From Clostridia bacterium (lineage in GTDB: Bacteria > Bacillota > Clostridia > Oscillospirales > CAG-272), in NCBI GenBank assembly GCA_017379815.1, contig JAFNVK010000190.1:1-6143 (forward strand): a stretch of DNA of 6,143 nt, in the 5' to 3' direction. A model generated the notes under the pieces. The model had not been told where the DNA came from and ran no database searches. It saw only the letters and a list, made by a program, of their open reading frames with translations. Each line of letters begins with the position of its first letter. Within the stretch, counting starts at the first letter, position 1. Shown piece after piece: positions 1 through 6,143 of this stretch. Both the position numbers and the translations under genes were made by a program.

Positions 1-620
1 ACACGCATCATATTATCCTCAGTGTCCTTGAGCTTGCGCTCGGCCTCGTTCTTCTTGTAGCGATACTTCGCGATTCCCGAAGCATCCTCAAAGGTACTGC
101 GGCGCTCCTCACTCTTGCGCGAGACCATCTCGGCGATGCGTCCCTGCCCGATGATCGAGTAACCGTCGCGGCCAATACCCGTATTCATAAAGAGCTCGTA
201 AATATCCTTCAGACGGACGCCCTTGCGGTTGATAAAGTACTCACTCTCACCCGCGCGGTAATAGCGTCGGGTGACGGTGACCTCATCGTAGGGGCAATCC
301 AGCCTGCCAAGCTCTCCGCGGTTGTCAAAGGTAACCGAGACCTCCGCATATCCCATCGGACGGCGGCTGTCCGCGCCGCCAAAGATGACGTCCTCCATCT
401 TGCTTCCGCGCAAGGATTTGGACGAGATCTCACCCAATACCCAACGCATGGCGTCGGCGATATTCGATTTTCCCGATCCGTTCGGTCCGACAATAACGGT
501 CACGCCCTGCGCCGAGGGACTCTCGGGCGCAAGCTCGACCGAAACGGCATTGTCGAAGACCAGCTTGGTCTTGTCCGGGAAGGACTTGAAGCCTTGCATT
601 TCCAACGATTTCAGATACAC
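1..620 (-). CDS. smc: Chromosome segregation protein SMC, N-terminal head; 3' end outside window
   Basis: SMC is the dimeric ATPase of the bacterial condensin complex; with ScpA and ScpB it compacts and helps separate chromosomes. 206 complete codons are visible, starting at a GTG (620-618) preceded by a strong ribosome binding site. The usual start MYLKSLEMQGFKSF is followed by Walker A GPNGSGKSN (residues 45-53), then DAMRWVLGE, SLRGSKMEDVIFGG, TVTRRYYRAGESEYFIN, the Q-loop region SIIGQGRIAEMV (Gln159) and SEERRSTFEDASGIAKYRYKKNEAERKL, which leads into the first coiled coil. The hinge, second coiled coil and Walker B lie outside the window. Compared with the Bacillus protein, about 14 extra residues lie between FKSF and Walker A. 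The first 10 nt overlap the upstream gene. Confidence 0.97.
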   Translation of the reverse strand, partial: MYLKSLEMQGFKSFPDKTKLVFDNAVSVELAPESPSAQGVTVIVGPNGSGKSNIADAMRWVLGEISSKSLRGSKMEDVIFGGADSRRPMGYAEVSVTFDNRGELGRLDCPYDEVTVTRRYYRAGESEYFINRKGVRLKDIYELFMNTGIGRDGYSIIGQGRIAEMVSRKSEERRSTFEDASGIAKYRYKKNEAERKLKDTEDNMMR

Positions 621-1651
621 GGTTGCTCCTCCTTAAGATTCCGGTATTCCTCGGGGAATACGCGGATCTCGTTCGTTTTTTTGTCTGCGATCACACGGCA
701 GATCTCGGTGCCGGTCTCCGCATACCAGCGCGAAAGATTCGCACGGTGCTGACCGATCACCTTGGAATACGCTTTTTCGGGAACGGACAGGATCACGCGC
801 CGCCCGAGAAGCTTTTCCCGCGCAAGCAGCGTCCTGACCTCGTCAAAATAGTATGCGTTCCAGACCAACTCTCCGAGTGCCGGATGGTTTGGTCCCGCAT
901 AGACCGTCTCGGTAGAGACCAGCTCCTCCGAGGCGCAAAGGCCGATCCGAATGCACGGAACGCCTCTCTCGCAAAGGATCCGCAGAGCCCTTGCGCTTCG
1001 TTTTGCCGCCTCCTCACAGGAAAGCGGCGTATAGTCACCCGCCTGCGCAAGCGCGCACAGCGGCGTGTCGTAAAACACCACGGTCGGATAGATCCGTGCG
1101 GCGTCTGCTCCCAGCGCGCAGATCTCGCGCGCGGTAGCCTCCTCCTCCTCGGGAGTGGACTCGGGCAGGCCGATCATCATCTGTCCAACCAGCGAAAATC
1201 CCGCCGCCTTGACGGCGCGGCAAGCCCATCTTGCCTGCTTTGCCGTGTGTCCTCTGCGGCAAGCCGCGAGAACGCGGTCGCTCATGCTTTGCAATCCAAG
1301 CTCAATGTGGCGCACGGAATAGCGCGAAAGCAGCCCGAGGATCTCCTCGGAAAGATAATCCGGCCTTGTGGAAAGGCGGATCGAGGATACGCGCCCAGCA
1401 TCCACGAAATCCTGCGCCGTACGGAGAAGACTGATCATCAGATCCCGATCGATGCCGGTAAAGGAGCCGCCGAAAAAGGCGATCTCGGCTTCGGCCTCGG
1501 CAGGAATCGTTTGCAGAGCACGTTCGATCTCTTCGCGCACGGTGCGCACGTCAAAGCTCTTACGCCCCGAGATCGAGCGCTGGTTGCAAAAGACGCACTG
1601 ATTGGGACAGCCCATGTGCGGAATGAAGATCGGGATGTTGCAATGCTGCAT
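611..1651 (-). CDS. Elp3-like radical SAM protein without acetyltransferase domain
   Basis: This is a radical SAM enzyme of 346 residues whose substrate I cannot name. Near the N-terminus, CPNQCVFCNQ supplies the CX3CX2C cluster ligands Cys15, Cys19 and Cys22 for a 4Fe-4S centre. AFFGGSFTGID (residues 58-68) is the glycine-rich SAM-contacting segment. STRPDYL (94-100) and HIELGLQSM (115-123) match the Elp3-type core, as does VGQMMIGLPESTPEEE. The rest resembles the C-terminal region of Elp3-like radical SAM proteins, with EELVWNAYYFDEVR-type residues around 260-280. The GNAT acetyltransferase domain of true Elp3 (over 500 residues) is missing, so tRNA wobble-uridine modification by the Elp3 route cannot be assumed. 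I chose the ATG in TGATG shared with the rnc stop; the longer frame to 1741 only overlaps rnc and adds 30 residues before the conserved core. Similar genes sit between rnc and smc in many Clostridia. The frame ends 10 nt inside smc. Confidence 0.88.
   Translation of the reverse strand: MQHCNIPIFIPHMGCPNQCVFCNQRSISGRKSFDVRTVREEIERALQTIPAEAEAEIAFFGGSFTGIDRDLMISLLRTAQDFVDAGRVSSIRLSTRPDYLSEEILGLLSRYSVRHIELGLQSMSDRVLAACRRGHTAKQARWACRAVKAAGFSLVGQMMIGLPESTPEEEEATAREICALGADAARIYPTVVFYDTPLCALAQAGDYTPLSCEEAAKRSARALRILCERGVPCIRIGLCASEELVSTETVYAGPNHPALGELVWNAYYFDEVRTLLAREKLLGRRVILSVPEKAYSKVIGQHRANLSRWYAETGTEICRVIADKKTNEIRVFPEEYRNLKEEQPCI
626..634 (-). promoter_or_regulatory. Strong ribosome binding site of smc inside the radical SAM gene
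   Basis: AAGGAGGAG, a near-perfect anti-16S match, lies 5 nt before a GTG codon. It decides the smc start: no ATG stands in this position, and the next residues (YLKSLEMQGFKSF) match SMC N-termini. The same bases encode Lys-Glu-Glu near the end of the upstream protein. Confidence 0.8.
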
Positions 1652-2373
1652 CAGAAGTCGAGCCCGAACAGCGTAAGCGCGTCGCGCGCGGCAGCCTGCT
1701 CGGCTTGCTTTTTGGAGTGTCCCTCCCCACGGCCGATGCAATTGGAATCCAGATAGACCTCAACGACGAAGGTCTTGTTGTGATCCGGGCCGCTTTCACC
1801 GATCAGGCGGTATTCCGGTGCGCCCTTTTGCTCCTTGTCCCGTTGAATGAATTCCTGAAGCGCGGATTTGCAATCCGCATGGTAGCCACCGGAGGTAGGG
1901 ATACGTCCGACCGCCTCCTTGACCAGGGGCAGAAGGAAGGCGGAGACCGCGGAAAGTCCCTCCGCTCCCGCGTCCAGATAGATGGCCGCGAGAACCGCCT
2001 CAAAGGCGTCTGCGATCACGGCAGGCTTTTTGGCACCGCCGCTATTGGTCTCTCCCTTGCCCAAAAGAAGGAAGTCGCCAAGACCGATCTTCTCGGAATA
2101 GGAGGCCAGAGCCTCCTCGCAGACCACGGCCGCGCGAATGCGCGTAAGATCTCCCTCGGGAAGCTCGGGAAACTGCCGATACAAATATTCACTTGTGATC
2201 AGGGAGAGAACCGAATCTCCCAAGAATTCCAACCGTTCGTTGCAAAGCAAATGGTGATTTCTTGCTCCCGTTTCGTTGGAATAGGAGGAGTGCGTCACCG
2301 CGCGGCGAAGATACTCCGCGTTGCGAAAGCAATACCCAATTCTCTTTTCCAGCTCCGTCAAAGGAAGTGCCAT
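1651..2373 (-). CDS. rnc: Ribonuclease III
   Basis: RNase III is a cytosolic homodimeric endonuclease that cuts double-stranded RNA, for example in rRNA precursor processing and antisense RNA turnover. The protein is 240 residues, a standard length. The catalytic domain holds the signature NERLEFLGDSVL (residues 45-56). Metal and active-site acids are Glu46, Glu49, Asp53, Glu74 (in PEGDLTRIRA), Asp123 and Glu126 (in ADAFEAVLAAIYLDAG), so it looks fully active. A double-stranded RNA-binding domain spans about residues 168-237, from DCKSALQEF to the C-terminal helix with HSKKQAEQAAARDAL. Its TGA shares one base with the ATG of the next gene, so the two are probably translationally coupled. An rnc close upstream of smc is a common arrangement in Firmicutes. 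Confidence 0.98.
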   Translation of the reverse strand: MALPLTELEKRIGYCFRNAEYLRRAVTHSSYSNETGARNHHLLCNERLEFLGDSVLSLITSEYLYRQFPELPEGDLTRIRAAVVCEEALASYSEKIGLGDFLLLGKGETNSGGAKKPAVIADAFEAVLAAIYLDAGAEGLSAVSAFLLPLVKEAVGRIPTSGGYHADCKSALQEFIQRDKEQKGAPEYRLIGESGPDHNKTFVVEVYLDSNCIGRGEGHSKKQAEQAAARDALTLFGLDF

Positions 2374-2380
2374 GATCGTT

Positions 2381-2387
2381 CCCCTTT
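2381..2387 (-). promoter_or_regulatory. Ribosome binding site of rnc
   Basis: AAAGGGG lies 7 nt before the rnc ATG, in the 46-nt gap after plsX. It supports the ATG at 2373 and suggests that rnc initiates on its own. The rest of the gap (2374-2419) shows no clear promoter, hairpin or small ORF. Confidence 0.6.
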
Positions 2388-2419
2388 ATTTCTTATCGTT
2401 CCGTTGAGGCAAAACGCCG

Positions 2420-3463
2420 TCAGAGCTCCGTCGTCTCCTGCTTTTTGCGCTCTTGCTCCGCCTTGCGGCGCTCGGCGTACGCCTTTGCCGCTGCGGCAAT
2501 ATCGTAGATCGCGCCCGAATCGGCGTAATTGATCGCCTGACGGATCGCGTTCTTGAAGGCCTTTGCATCCGAGGAGCCGTGCGCCTTGATGACGGGCTTG
2601 GAAATGCCCAAAATCGGTGCGCCGCCATACTCGGAAGGATCGTAGTCCTTCTTCATCTCTGCCAGCTGCTTTTTGACACCAAGCGCGGCAACCTTGGTTA
2701 TGGTCGAGGCATAAAAGACGGATTTGAGACGGGAAAGAAGCATCTTTCCAAGTCCCTCAACCGTTTTCAGGAAGATATTTCCCGTAAAGCCGTCGGTCAC
2801 GAGGACATCGCAGGTATCAAAGGGCGCAACGCTTCCCTCGATGTTTCCGACGAAGCGGATCTCCTTGCATGCAGACAGACGCTGGTATGCGGCCTGCTGC
2901 AGAGGTGTTCCCTTGGATTCCTCGGCGCCGTTGTTCAACAGACCTACGCGGGGACTCTCCAAGCCGTACATCTTGCGCATGTAGGCACTGCCCATCACGG
3001 CAAACTGCTCGAGGTTCTCCTCGGTTACGGCAATGTTCGCTCCCGTGTCCAGAAGCAGAACGGGAACCTGCATGGGCACGATCGCGCCAATGCCCGCGCG
3101 CAGAACGCCCTTCGCCTTGCGGACGATCAGCGTAGCACCCGTAAACAGAGCGCCCGTATTGCCCGTGCTGACAAAGGCATCTCCATGCCCCTCGGCCAGC
3201 ATACGCAGACCTACGGACATCGAGGAATCCTGCTTTCCGCGTACCACGCAAAGCGGATCGTCCTCCATGGTGATCACGGTCTCTGTATGAACAATATCCA
3301 TTCTTCGGATATCAAAATCATTTTCCTGTGCGATCCGTTCGATCTCAAAGCGATTTCCGACCAGAATATAGGACGCGTTGAACTCCTGTGCGGCCATGAT
3401 CACGCCCTTAACGGTCTCCTCGGGGGCTCTGTCGCCACCCATGACATCTACAATGATTCTCAT
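2420..3463 (-). CDS. plsX: Phosphate acyltransferase PlsX (acyl-ACP:phosphate transacylase)
   Basis: PlsX converts acyl-ACP and phosphate into acyl-phosphate, the donor used by the membrane enzyme PlsY in the first step of phospholipid synthesis. It is a soluble protein that acts at the inner face of the membrane. The 347 residues are slightly longer than the usual 330-345. Signatures are VDVMGGDRAP (residues 5-14), VSTGNTGALFTGA (98-110), LLDTGANIAV (137-146), QFAVMGSAY (153-161), PRVGLLNNGAEESKG (171-185), FVGNIEG (204-210) and TDGFTGNIFLK (223-233). The C-terminus is a charged Lys/Glu/Arg tail that probably explains the extra length. An in-frame TGA three codons upstream fixes the ATG as the earliest start. 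The ribosome binding site is weak (TTGAG), unlike those of rnc and smc. Its common neighbours rpmF, fapR, fabD and acpP are absent here. Confidence 0.97.
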   Translation of the reverse strand: MRIIVDVMGGDRAPEETVKGVIMAAQEFNASYILVGNRFEIERIAQENDFDIRRMDIVHTETVITMEDDPLCVVRGKQDSSMSVGLRMLAEGHGDAFVSTGNTGALFTGATLIVRKAKGVLRAGIGAIVPMQVPVLLLDTGANIAVTEENLEQFAVMGSAYMRKMYGLESPRVGLLNNGAEESKGTPLQQAAYQRLSACKEIRFVGNIEGSVAPFDTCDVLVTDGFTGNIFLKTVEGLGKMLLSRLKSVFYASTITKVAALGVKKQLAEMKKDYDPSEYGGAPILGISKPVIKAHGSSDAKAFKNAIRQAINYADSGAIYDIAAAAKAYAERRKAEQERKKQETTEL

Positions 3464-3475
3464 ATGATCTCAACA

Positions 3476-3492
3476 CGGCGATTCGTACGCCG
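3476..3492 (-). other. Small inverted repeat between trmFO and plsX
   Basis: The 35-nt gap between trmFO and plsX contains CGGCG, a 7-nt loop, then CGCCG: a 5-bp all-GC hairpin. No T-run follows, so it is not a rho-independent terminator. It ends 12 nt before the plsX ATG, close to that gene's weak ribosome binding site, and could affect initiation. A stem this short may equally be chance. Confidence 0.25.
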
Positions 3493-3498
3493 GATCCT

Positions 3499-4860
3499 TT
3501 ACTGATTTTTTACGATCGCGCCTTCCCCGCTGGCAAAAGCCGAGGCACGGATCTCGTCGATTCGCTCAAGAGCGCGCTCGGCCAGCTTTTCGTTCTTCGC
3601 CGTCTTTCCGCCCTTTACGCGGTAGCCAAGGGGAGAAACGATGCCAAAGTTGGCGTTCATGGGAAGGAATTTTCCCACGCCTCCGCGGCTGACGTAGGCC
3701 GCCATCGCACCAAGCATGGTCTCCTCGGGGAAAAGCACAGCCTCCTTGCCAAGAGCCAGGCAGGCGGCGTTGATGCCTGCGACGAGGCCGCTTCCCGCCG
3801 ACTCCACGTAGCCCTCCACACCGGTCATCTGTCCGGCAAAAAAGGTCTGCGGACGGTTACGCATGGCATAGGTGAGGGAAAGAAGGTCGGGAGAATTGAG
3901 ATAGGTATTCCGATGCATTACGCCGTAGCGCAAAAACTCGGCATTCTCAAGTCCCGGGATCATGCGGAATACGCGGCGCTGCTCGGGAAAGGTCAGATGC
4001 GTCTGGAAGCCCACGAGATTGAACATCGTGCCCTCCACGTTCTCCTTGCGGAGCTGAACTACGGCGTAGGCCTCCTTGCCCACGCGGGGATCGATGAGAC
4101 CGACCGGCTTCATCGGGCCAAAGCGAAGCGTGTCATATCCACGTCTTGCCATGACCTCAACCGGCATACAGCCCTCAAAGACCTTCAGGTCCTTCTGGCT
4201 TTCGCGGTCAAAGGCCTTCAGCTCGGCCTCCTCGGCCGAGACGAGCGCCTCGTAGAAGGCATCGTACTGCTCACGCGTCATGGGACAGTTGACGTAGTCG
4301 GCGTCTCCCTTATCGTAACGGGAGGCAAAATAGGCAACGTCCATATTGATGCTGGCGAAATCCACGATGGGAGCAGCCGCATCAAAGAAGTGCAGATCTC
4401 CGCAGCCCAGGGAGTCGATCAGGTGCGCGGAAAGCGAATCCGAGGTAAGAGGACCCGTGGCGACCACGGTAATGCCCTCCCCCACGCTCTCCACCTCGCG
4501 GTGAATGATCTCGATATTGGGGTGCGAAGCGATCTTGTCGGTGATATACTTGGAGAAAAGCACGCGATCCACCGCCAGAGCTGAGCCTGCGGGAACGCGG
4601 GTAGCGTCTGCCGCCTCCATGACGAGCGAGCCCATGCGCCGCATCTCCTCCTTGAGGAGGCCTACGGCGTTGGATACGCAATCGGAGCGCAGAGAGTTGG
4701 AGCAGACAAGCTCGGCAAAGCCCTCGGAATGATGGGCGGGCGAATACTTGTGCGGCTTCATCTCATACAGACGGACGCGGACGCCGCGCTCGGCCGCCTG
4801 CCAGGCGGCCTCACATCCGGCAAGTCCTGCGCCGTAAATCTCAATGCAGGGCTGCATCAT
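3499..4860 (-). CDS. trmFO: Methylenetetrahydrofolate--tRNA-(uracil-5-)-methyltransferase TrmFO
   Basis: TrmFO is a cytosolic FAD enzyme that makes 5-methyluridine at position 54 of the tRNA T-loop, using methylenetetrahydrofolate as carbon donor. The protein is 453 residues, close to the family's roughly 435-450. An N-terminal dinucleotide-binding motif GAGLAGCEAAW occupies residues 10-19. Further signatures are PAHHSEGFAELVCSNSLR, NAVGLLKEEMRRM, VPAGSALAVDR, FDAAAPIVD, SRYDKGDADYVNCPM, FEGCMPVEVMARRG, FGPMKPVGL, VGFQTHL and TGVEGYVESAGSGL. Cys52 and Cys230 match the two cysteines known to be important in the Bacillus enzyme (Cys53 and Cys226). I start at the ATG of 4860 because a ribosome binding site precedes it and the FAD motif follows at once. 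The open frame reaches upstream to 4920, but that part only overlaps topA. The second ATG at 4857 is a near-equal alternative. Confidence 0.97.
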   Translation of the reverse strand: MMQPCIEIYGAGLAGCEAAWQAAERGVRVRLYEMKPHKYSPAHHSEGFAELVCSNSLRSDCVSNAVGLLKEEMRRMGSLVMEAADATRVPAGSALAVDRVLFSKYITDKIASHPNIEIIHREVESVGEGITVVATGPLTSDSLSAHLIDSLGCGDLHFFDAAAPIVDFASINMDVAYFASRYDKGDADYVNCPMTREQYDAFYEALVSAEEAELKAFDRESQKDLKVFEGCMPVEVMARRGYDTLRFGPMKPVGLIDPRVGKEAYAVVQLRKENVEGTMFNLVGFQTHLTFPEQRRVFRMIPGLENAEFLRYGVMHRNTYLNSPDLLSLTYAMRNRPQTFFAGQMTGVEGYVESAGSGLVAGINAACLALGKEAVLFPEETMLGAMAAYVSRGGVGKFLPMNANFGIVSPLGYRVKGGKTAKNEKLAERALERIDEIRASAFASGEGAIVKNQ

Positions 4861-4861
4861 G

Positions 4862-4870
4862 CTCACCCTT
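4862..4870 (-). promoter_or_regulatory. Ribosome binding site of trmFO overlapping the topA stop
   Basis: The minus strand reads AAGGGTGAG just before a tandem ATGATG. The GGG core lies 5 nt from the first ATG and 8 nt from the second. The first two bases are also the last two of the topA TAA stop, so termination on topA may aid initiation on trmFO. Confidence 0.6.
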
Positions 4871-6143
4871 ATTCCTCTGCACTGCTCTCGGGAGCGGTGT
4901 ACTCCTTGGAGAAGCCGCAATCCTTATCGTGGCAAACGAGCAAGCTCTTTCCCTTCTTGCGGAACAAAAGCTTTCCGCAGGTGGGGCACTTCTCGTTGAC
5001 GGGCATATCCCAGGAGGAGAAATCACACTCGGGATAGCGCTCGCAGCTGTAGAAAACGGTGCGGTTACGTCCGTACTTGGTCACGATGCGTGCCTCGCAC
5101 TTGGGGCAGGAAACGCCCGTGTCGCGGACGCGCGCCTTGGTAAAGCTACACTCGGGATACTTGCTGCAGGCATAGAAGCTACCGAACTTGCCGTTGCGCA
5201 GGACCATGTCCGATCCGCACTTCTCACACTTGAAGTCGGCAATAATGGGAGCCTTCTTATCCTTGCCCTGCTCCTGCTCCTCTGCAGGATCTGCGCTCTC
5301 GGTCTCCTCTGCGGGAGCGACCAAGGGCTTGGTATTCTTGCAGGTGGGATAGTTGGGGCAAGCGGCAAACTTGCCAAAGCGTCCGTTGCGAACGACCATG
5401 CGGCTGCCGCACTTTTCGCAAACGATGTCGGTCTCCTCGACGGGGACCTCAATGGTATTCGTCTTAATGACCTTCTCGGCCTCCTCCAGCTGCTTGGAGA
5501 AGACGTCCCAGAAGCCGTGAAGAACGTTGAGCATGGACTGCTCGCCGTTTTCAATGGCGTCGAGATCCTTTTCCATGTCCGCCGTAAAGCCGTAGTCCAC
5601 GATGGAGTTGAAGTTCTCCTTCATGAGCTTATTGGTGATCTCACCCAGGGGCGTGGGAACGAAGGCCTTGCCCTCGCGCTTGACGTAGTTGCGCGCCAGG
5701 ATGGTGGTGATGATGGTGGCATAGGTGCTGGGACGGCCGATATCCAGATCCTTGAGCATCTGGATCAGGGAGGCGTCGTTGTAGCGCACGGGGGGCTCGG
5801 TAAAGTGCTGCGTCAGCTCGGCATCATCCGACGCGAGAAGCTGTCCCTGCTCGAGAGCAGGCAGGCGGATATCCTTGATCTCTCCGGGCTCATCCGCATT
5901 CTTTGCAGCGCTTGCATCCTCGCTCACCTCATAAACGGCCATATAGCCCTGGAAGGTGACCGAATAGCCGCTGGTGCGGAAAACATAGCCGTTGCAGGTG
6001 AAGTGGATGCTGATGGTATCCAGAACAGCGGCGGCCATCTGGCTGGCCACGAAGCATTCCCAGATCAGCTTGTAAAGCTTGTACTGATCCGAGGTGAGGT
6101 GCTTACGCAGCTTGAGGGGCTCCATCTCCACGCGGGTGGGACG
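4869..6143 (-). CDS. topA: DNA topoisomerase I (type IA), C-terminal part; 5' end outside window
   Basis: Type IA topoisomerases relax negatively supercoiled DNA through a transient 5'-phosphotyrosine break. The visible part is 424 residues ending in TAA at 4871-4869. It opens with RPTRVEMEP, which continues the family's conserved RPT segment, so the frame enters from beyond the window. The upstream Toprim domain and catalytic tyrosine are not visible. Family landmarks are LYKLIWECFVASQM, FTEPPVRYNDASL and IGRPSTYATI, then PTPLGEI and DYGFTADMEKDLDAIE. The tail carries four four-cysteine zinc ribbons, with an acidic Glu/Ala/Pro-rich linker between the first and second. These ribbons normally contact single-stranded DNA. 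trmFO starts 8 nt after the stop, a pairing also known from Bacillus and other Firmicutes. The family call is very secure; the total length cannot be judged. Confidence 0.97.
   Translation of the reverse strand, partial: RPTRVEMEPLKLRKHLTSDQYKLYKLIWECFVASQMAAAVLDTISIHFTCNGYVFRTSGYSVTFQGYMAVYEVSEDASAAKNADEPGEIKDIRLPALEQGQLLASDDAELTQHFTEPPVRYNDASLIQMLKDLDIGRPSTYATIITTILARNYVKREGKAFVPTPLGEITNKLMKENFNSIVDYGFTADMEKDLDAIENGEQSMLNVLHGFWDVFSKQLEEAEKVIKTNTIEVPVEETDIVCEKCGSRMVVRNGRFGKFAACPNYPTCKNTKPLVAPAEETESADPAEEQEQGKDKKAPIIADFKCEKCGSDMVLRNGKFGSFYACSKYPECSFTKARVRDTGVSCPKCEARIVTKYGRNRTVFYSCERYPECDFSSWDMPVNEKCPTCGKLLFRKKGKSLLVCHDKDCGFSKEYTAPESSAEE
4917..5420 (-). repeat. Four tandem zinc-ribbon modules in the TopA C-terminus
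   Basis: This is a protein-level repeat inside topA. Ribbons lie at 5420-5340, 5228-5148, 5108-5025 and 4988-4917. The first two have spacing C-X2-C-X16-C-X5-C, the third C-X2-C-X17-C-X5-C, and the fourth is shorter, C-X2-C-X14-C-X4-C. The first three share a YPxC ending (YPTC or YPEC) and a basic stretch around Asn-Gly or Tyr-Gly. All sixteen cysteines are present, so all four could bind zinc. The first is set apart from the others by a charged linker of about 36 residues. The modules are diverged and are not a recent DNA duplication. Confidence 0.9.

Noticed and set aside
1652..1741. Upstream start giving the radical SAM protein 30 more residues
   Set aside because: The extension lies wholly within rnc, is Arg/Ala-rich as expected from a shifted reading of that gene, and the conserved core begins right after the ATG at 1651.
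623..1756. 377-codon open frame on the plus strand opposite the radical SAM gene
   Set aside because: It is codon-aligned with a clearly conserved gene, has no recognisable domain, and runs past the gene into rnc as codon bias predicts.
3422..3436. Arg12 in MGGDRAP of PlsX as a lost key residue
   Set aside because: This position is often His but varies between families (Phe in the E. coli protein), and the rest of the motif is intact.
3476..3492. Hairpin after trmFO as a transcription terminator
   Set aside because: The stem is only 5 bp and no T-run follows; the next gene starts 12 nt later on the same strand.
2453..3505. 350-codon open frame on the plus strand opposite plsX
   Set aside because: Codon-aligned shadow of a conserved gene, with no family signature; the same holds for 1705-2532 and 3913-4584.
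4861..4920. Upstream start giving TrmFO 20 more residues
   Set aside because: The extension overlaps the end of topA and has no family match; the ATG at 4860 has a ribosome binding site and leads straight into the FAD motif.
6129..6131. GTG as a possible start of the topoisomerase gene
   Set aside because: The frame stays open to the window edge and the residues before it (RPTR) belong to a conserved TopA segment, so the gene is cut by the window.

Overview
All six genes in this window lie on the minus strand and read from the high-coordinate end to the low. The order is topA (3' part), trmFO, plsX, rnc, an Elp3-like radical SAM gene, and smc (5' part). The intergenic gaps are 8, 35 and 46 nt, followed by gene overlaps of 1 nt and 10 nt. 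I see no convincing promoter or rho-independent terminator between them, so the layout reads as one housekeeping operon or part of one. No stretch of 300 bases lacks a gene.

The organism is most likely a moderately GC-rich member of the Firmicutes, probably Clostridia. The reasons are the folate-dependent TrmFO directly after topA, the Elp3-like radical SAM gene between rnc and smc, a canonical AAGGAGG ribosome binding site ahead of smc, and bacterial SMC (not MukB). The genus cannot be read from the sequence.

Region by region: 6143-4869 encodes the C-terminal part of DNA topoisomerase I with four four-cysteine zinc ribbons. 4860-3499 encodes the tRNA m5U54 methyltransferase TrmFO. 3463-2420 encodes the acyl-phosphate synthase PlsX. 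2373-1651 encodes ribonuclease III. 1651-611 encodes a radical SAM protein of unknown substrate that lacks the acetyltransferase domain of full Elp3. 620-1 encodes the N-terminal ATPase head of the chromosome condensation protein SMC.

The genes cover chromosome topology and segregation (topA, smc), tRNA and RNA processing (trmFO, rnc, perhaps the radical SAM protein) and phospholipid synthesis (plsX). Such mixed growth-linked operons are common; a shared pathway is not implied. I found no mobile element, CRISPR array, RNA gene or evident undescribed system. The most unusual points are a roughly 14-residue insertion just before the SMC Walker A motif, the absence of acpP between plsX and rnc, and long codon-aligned antisense open frames that reflect codon bias.
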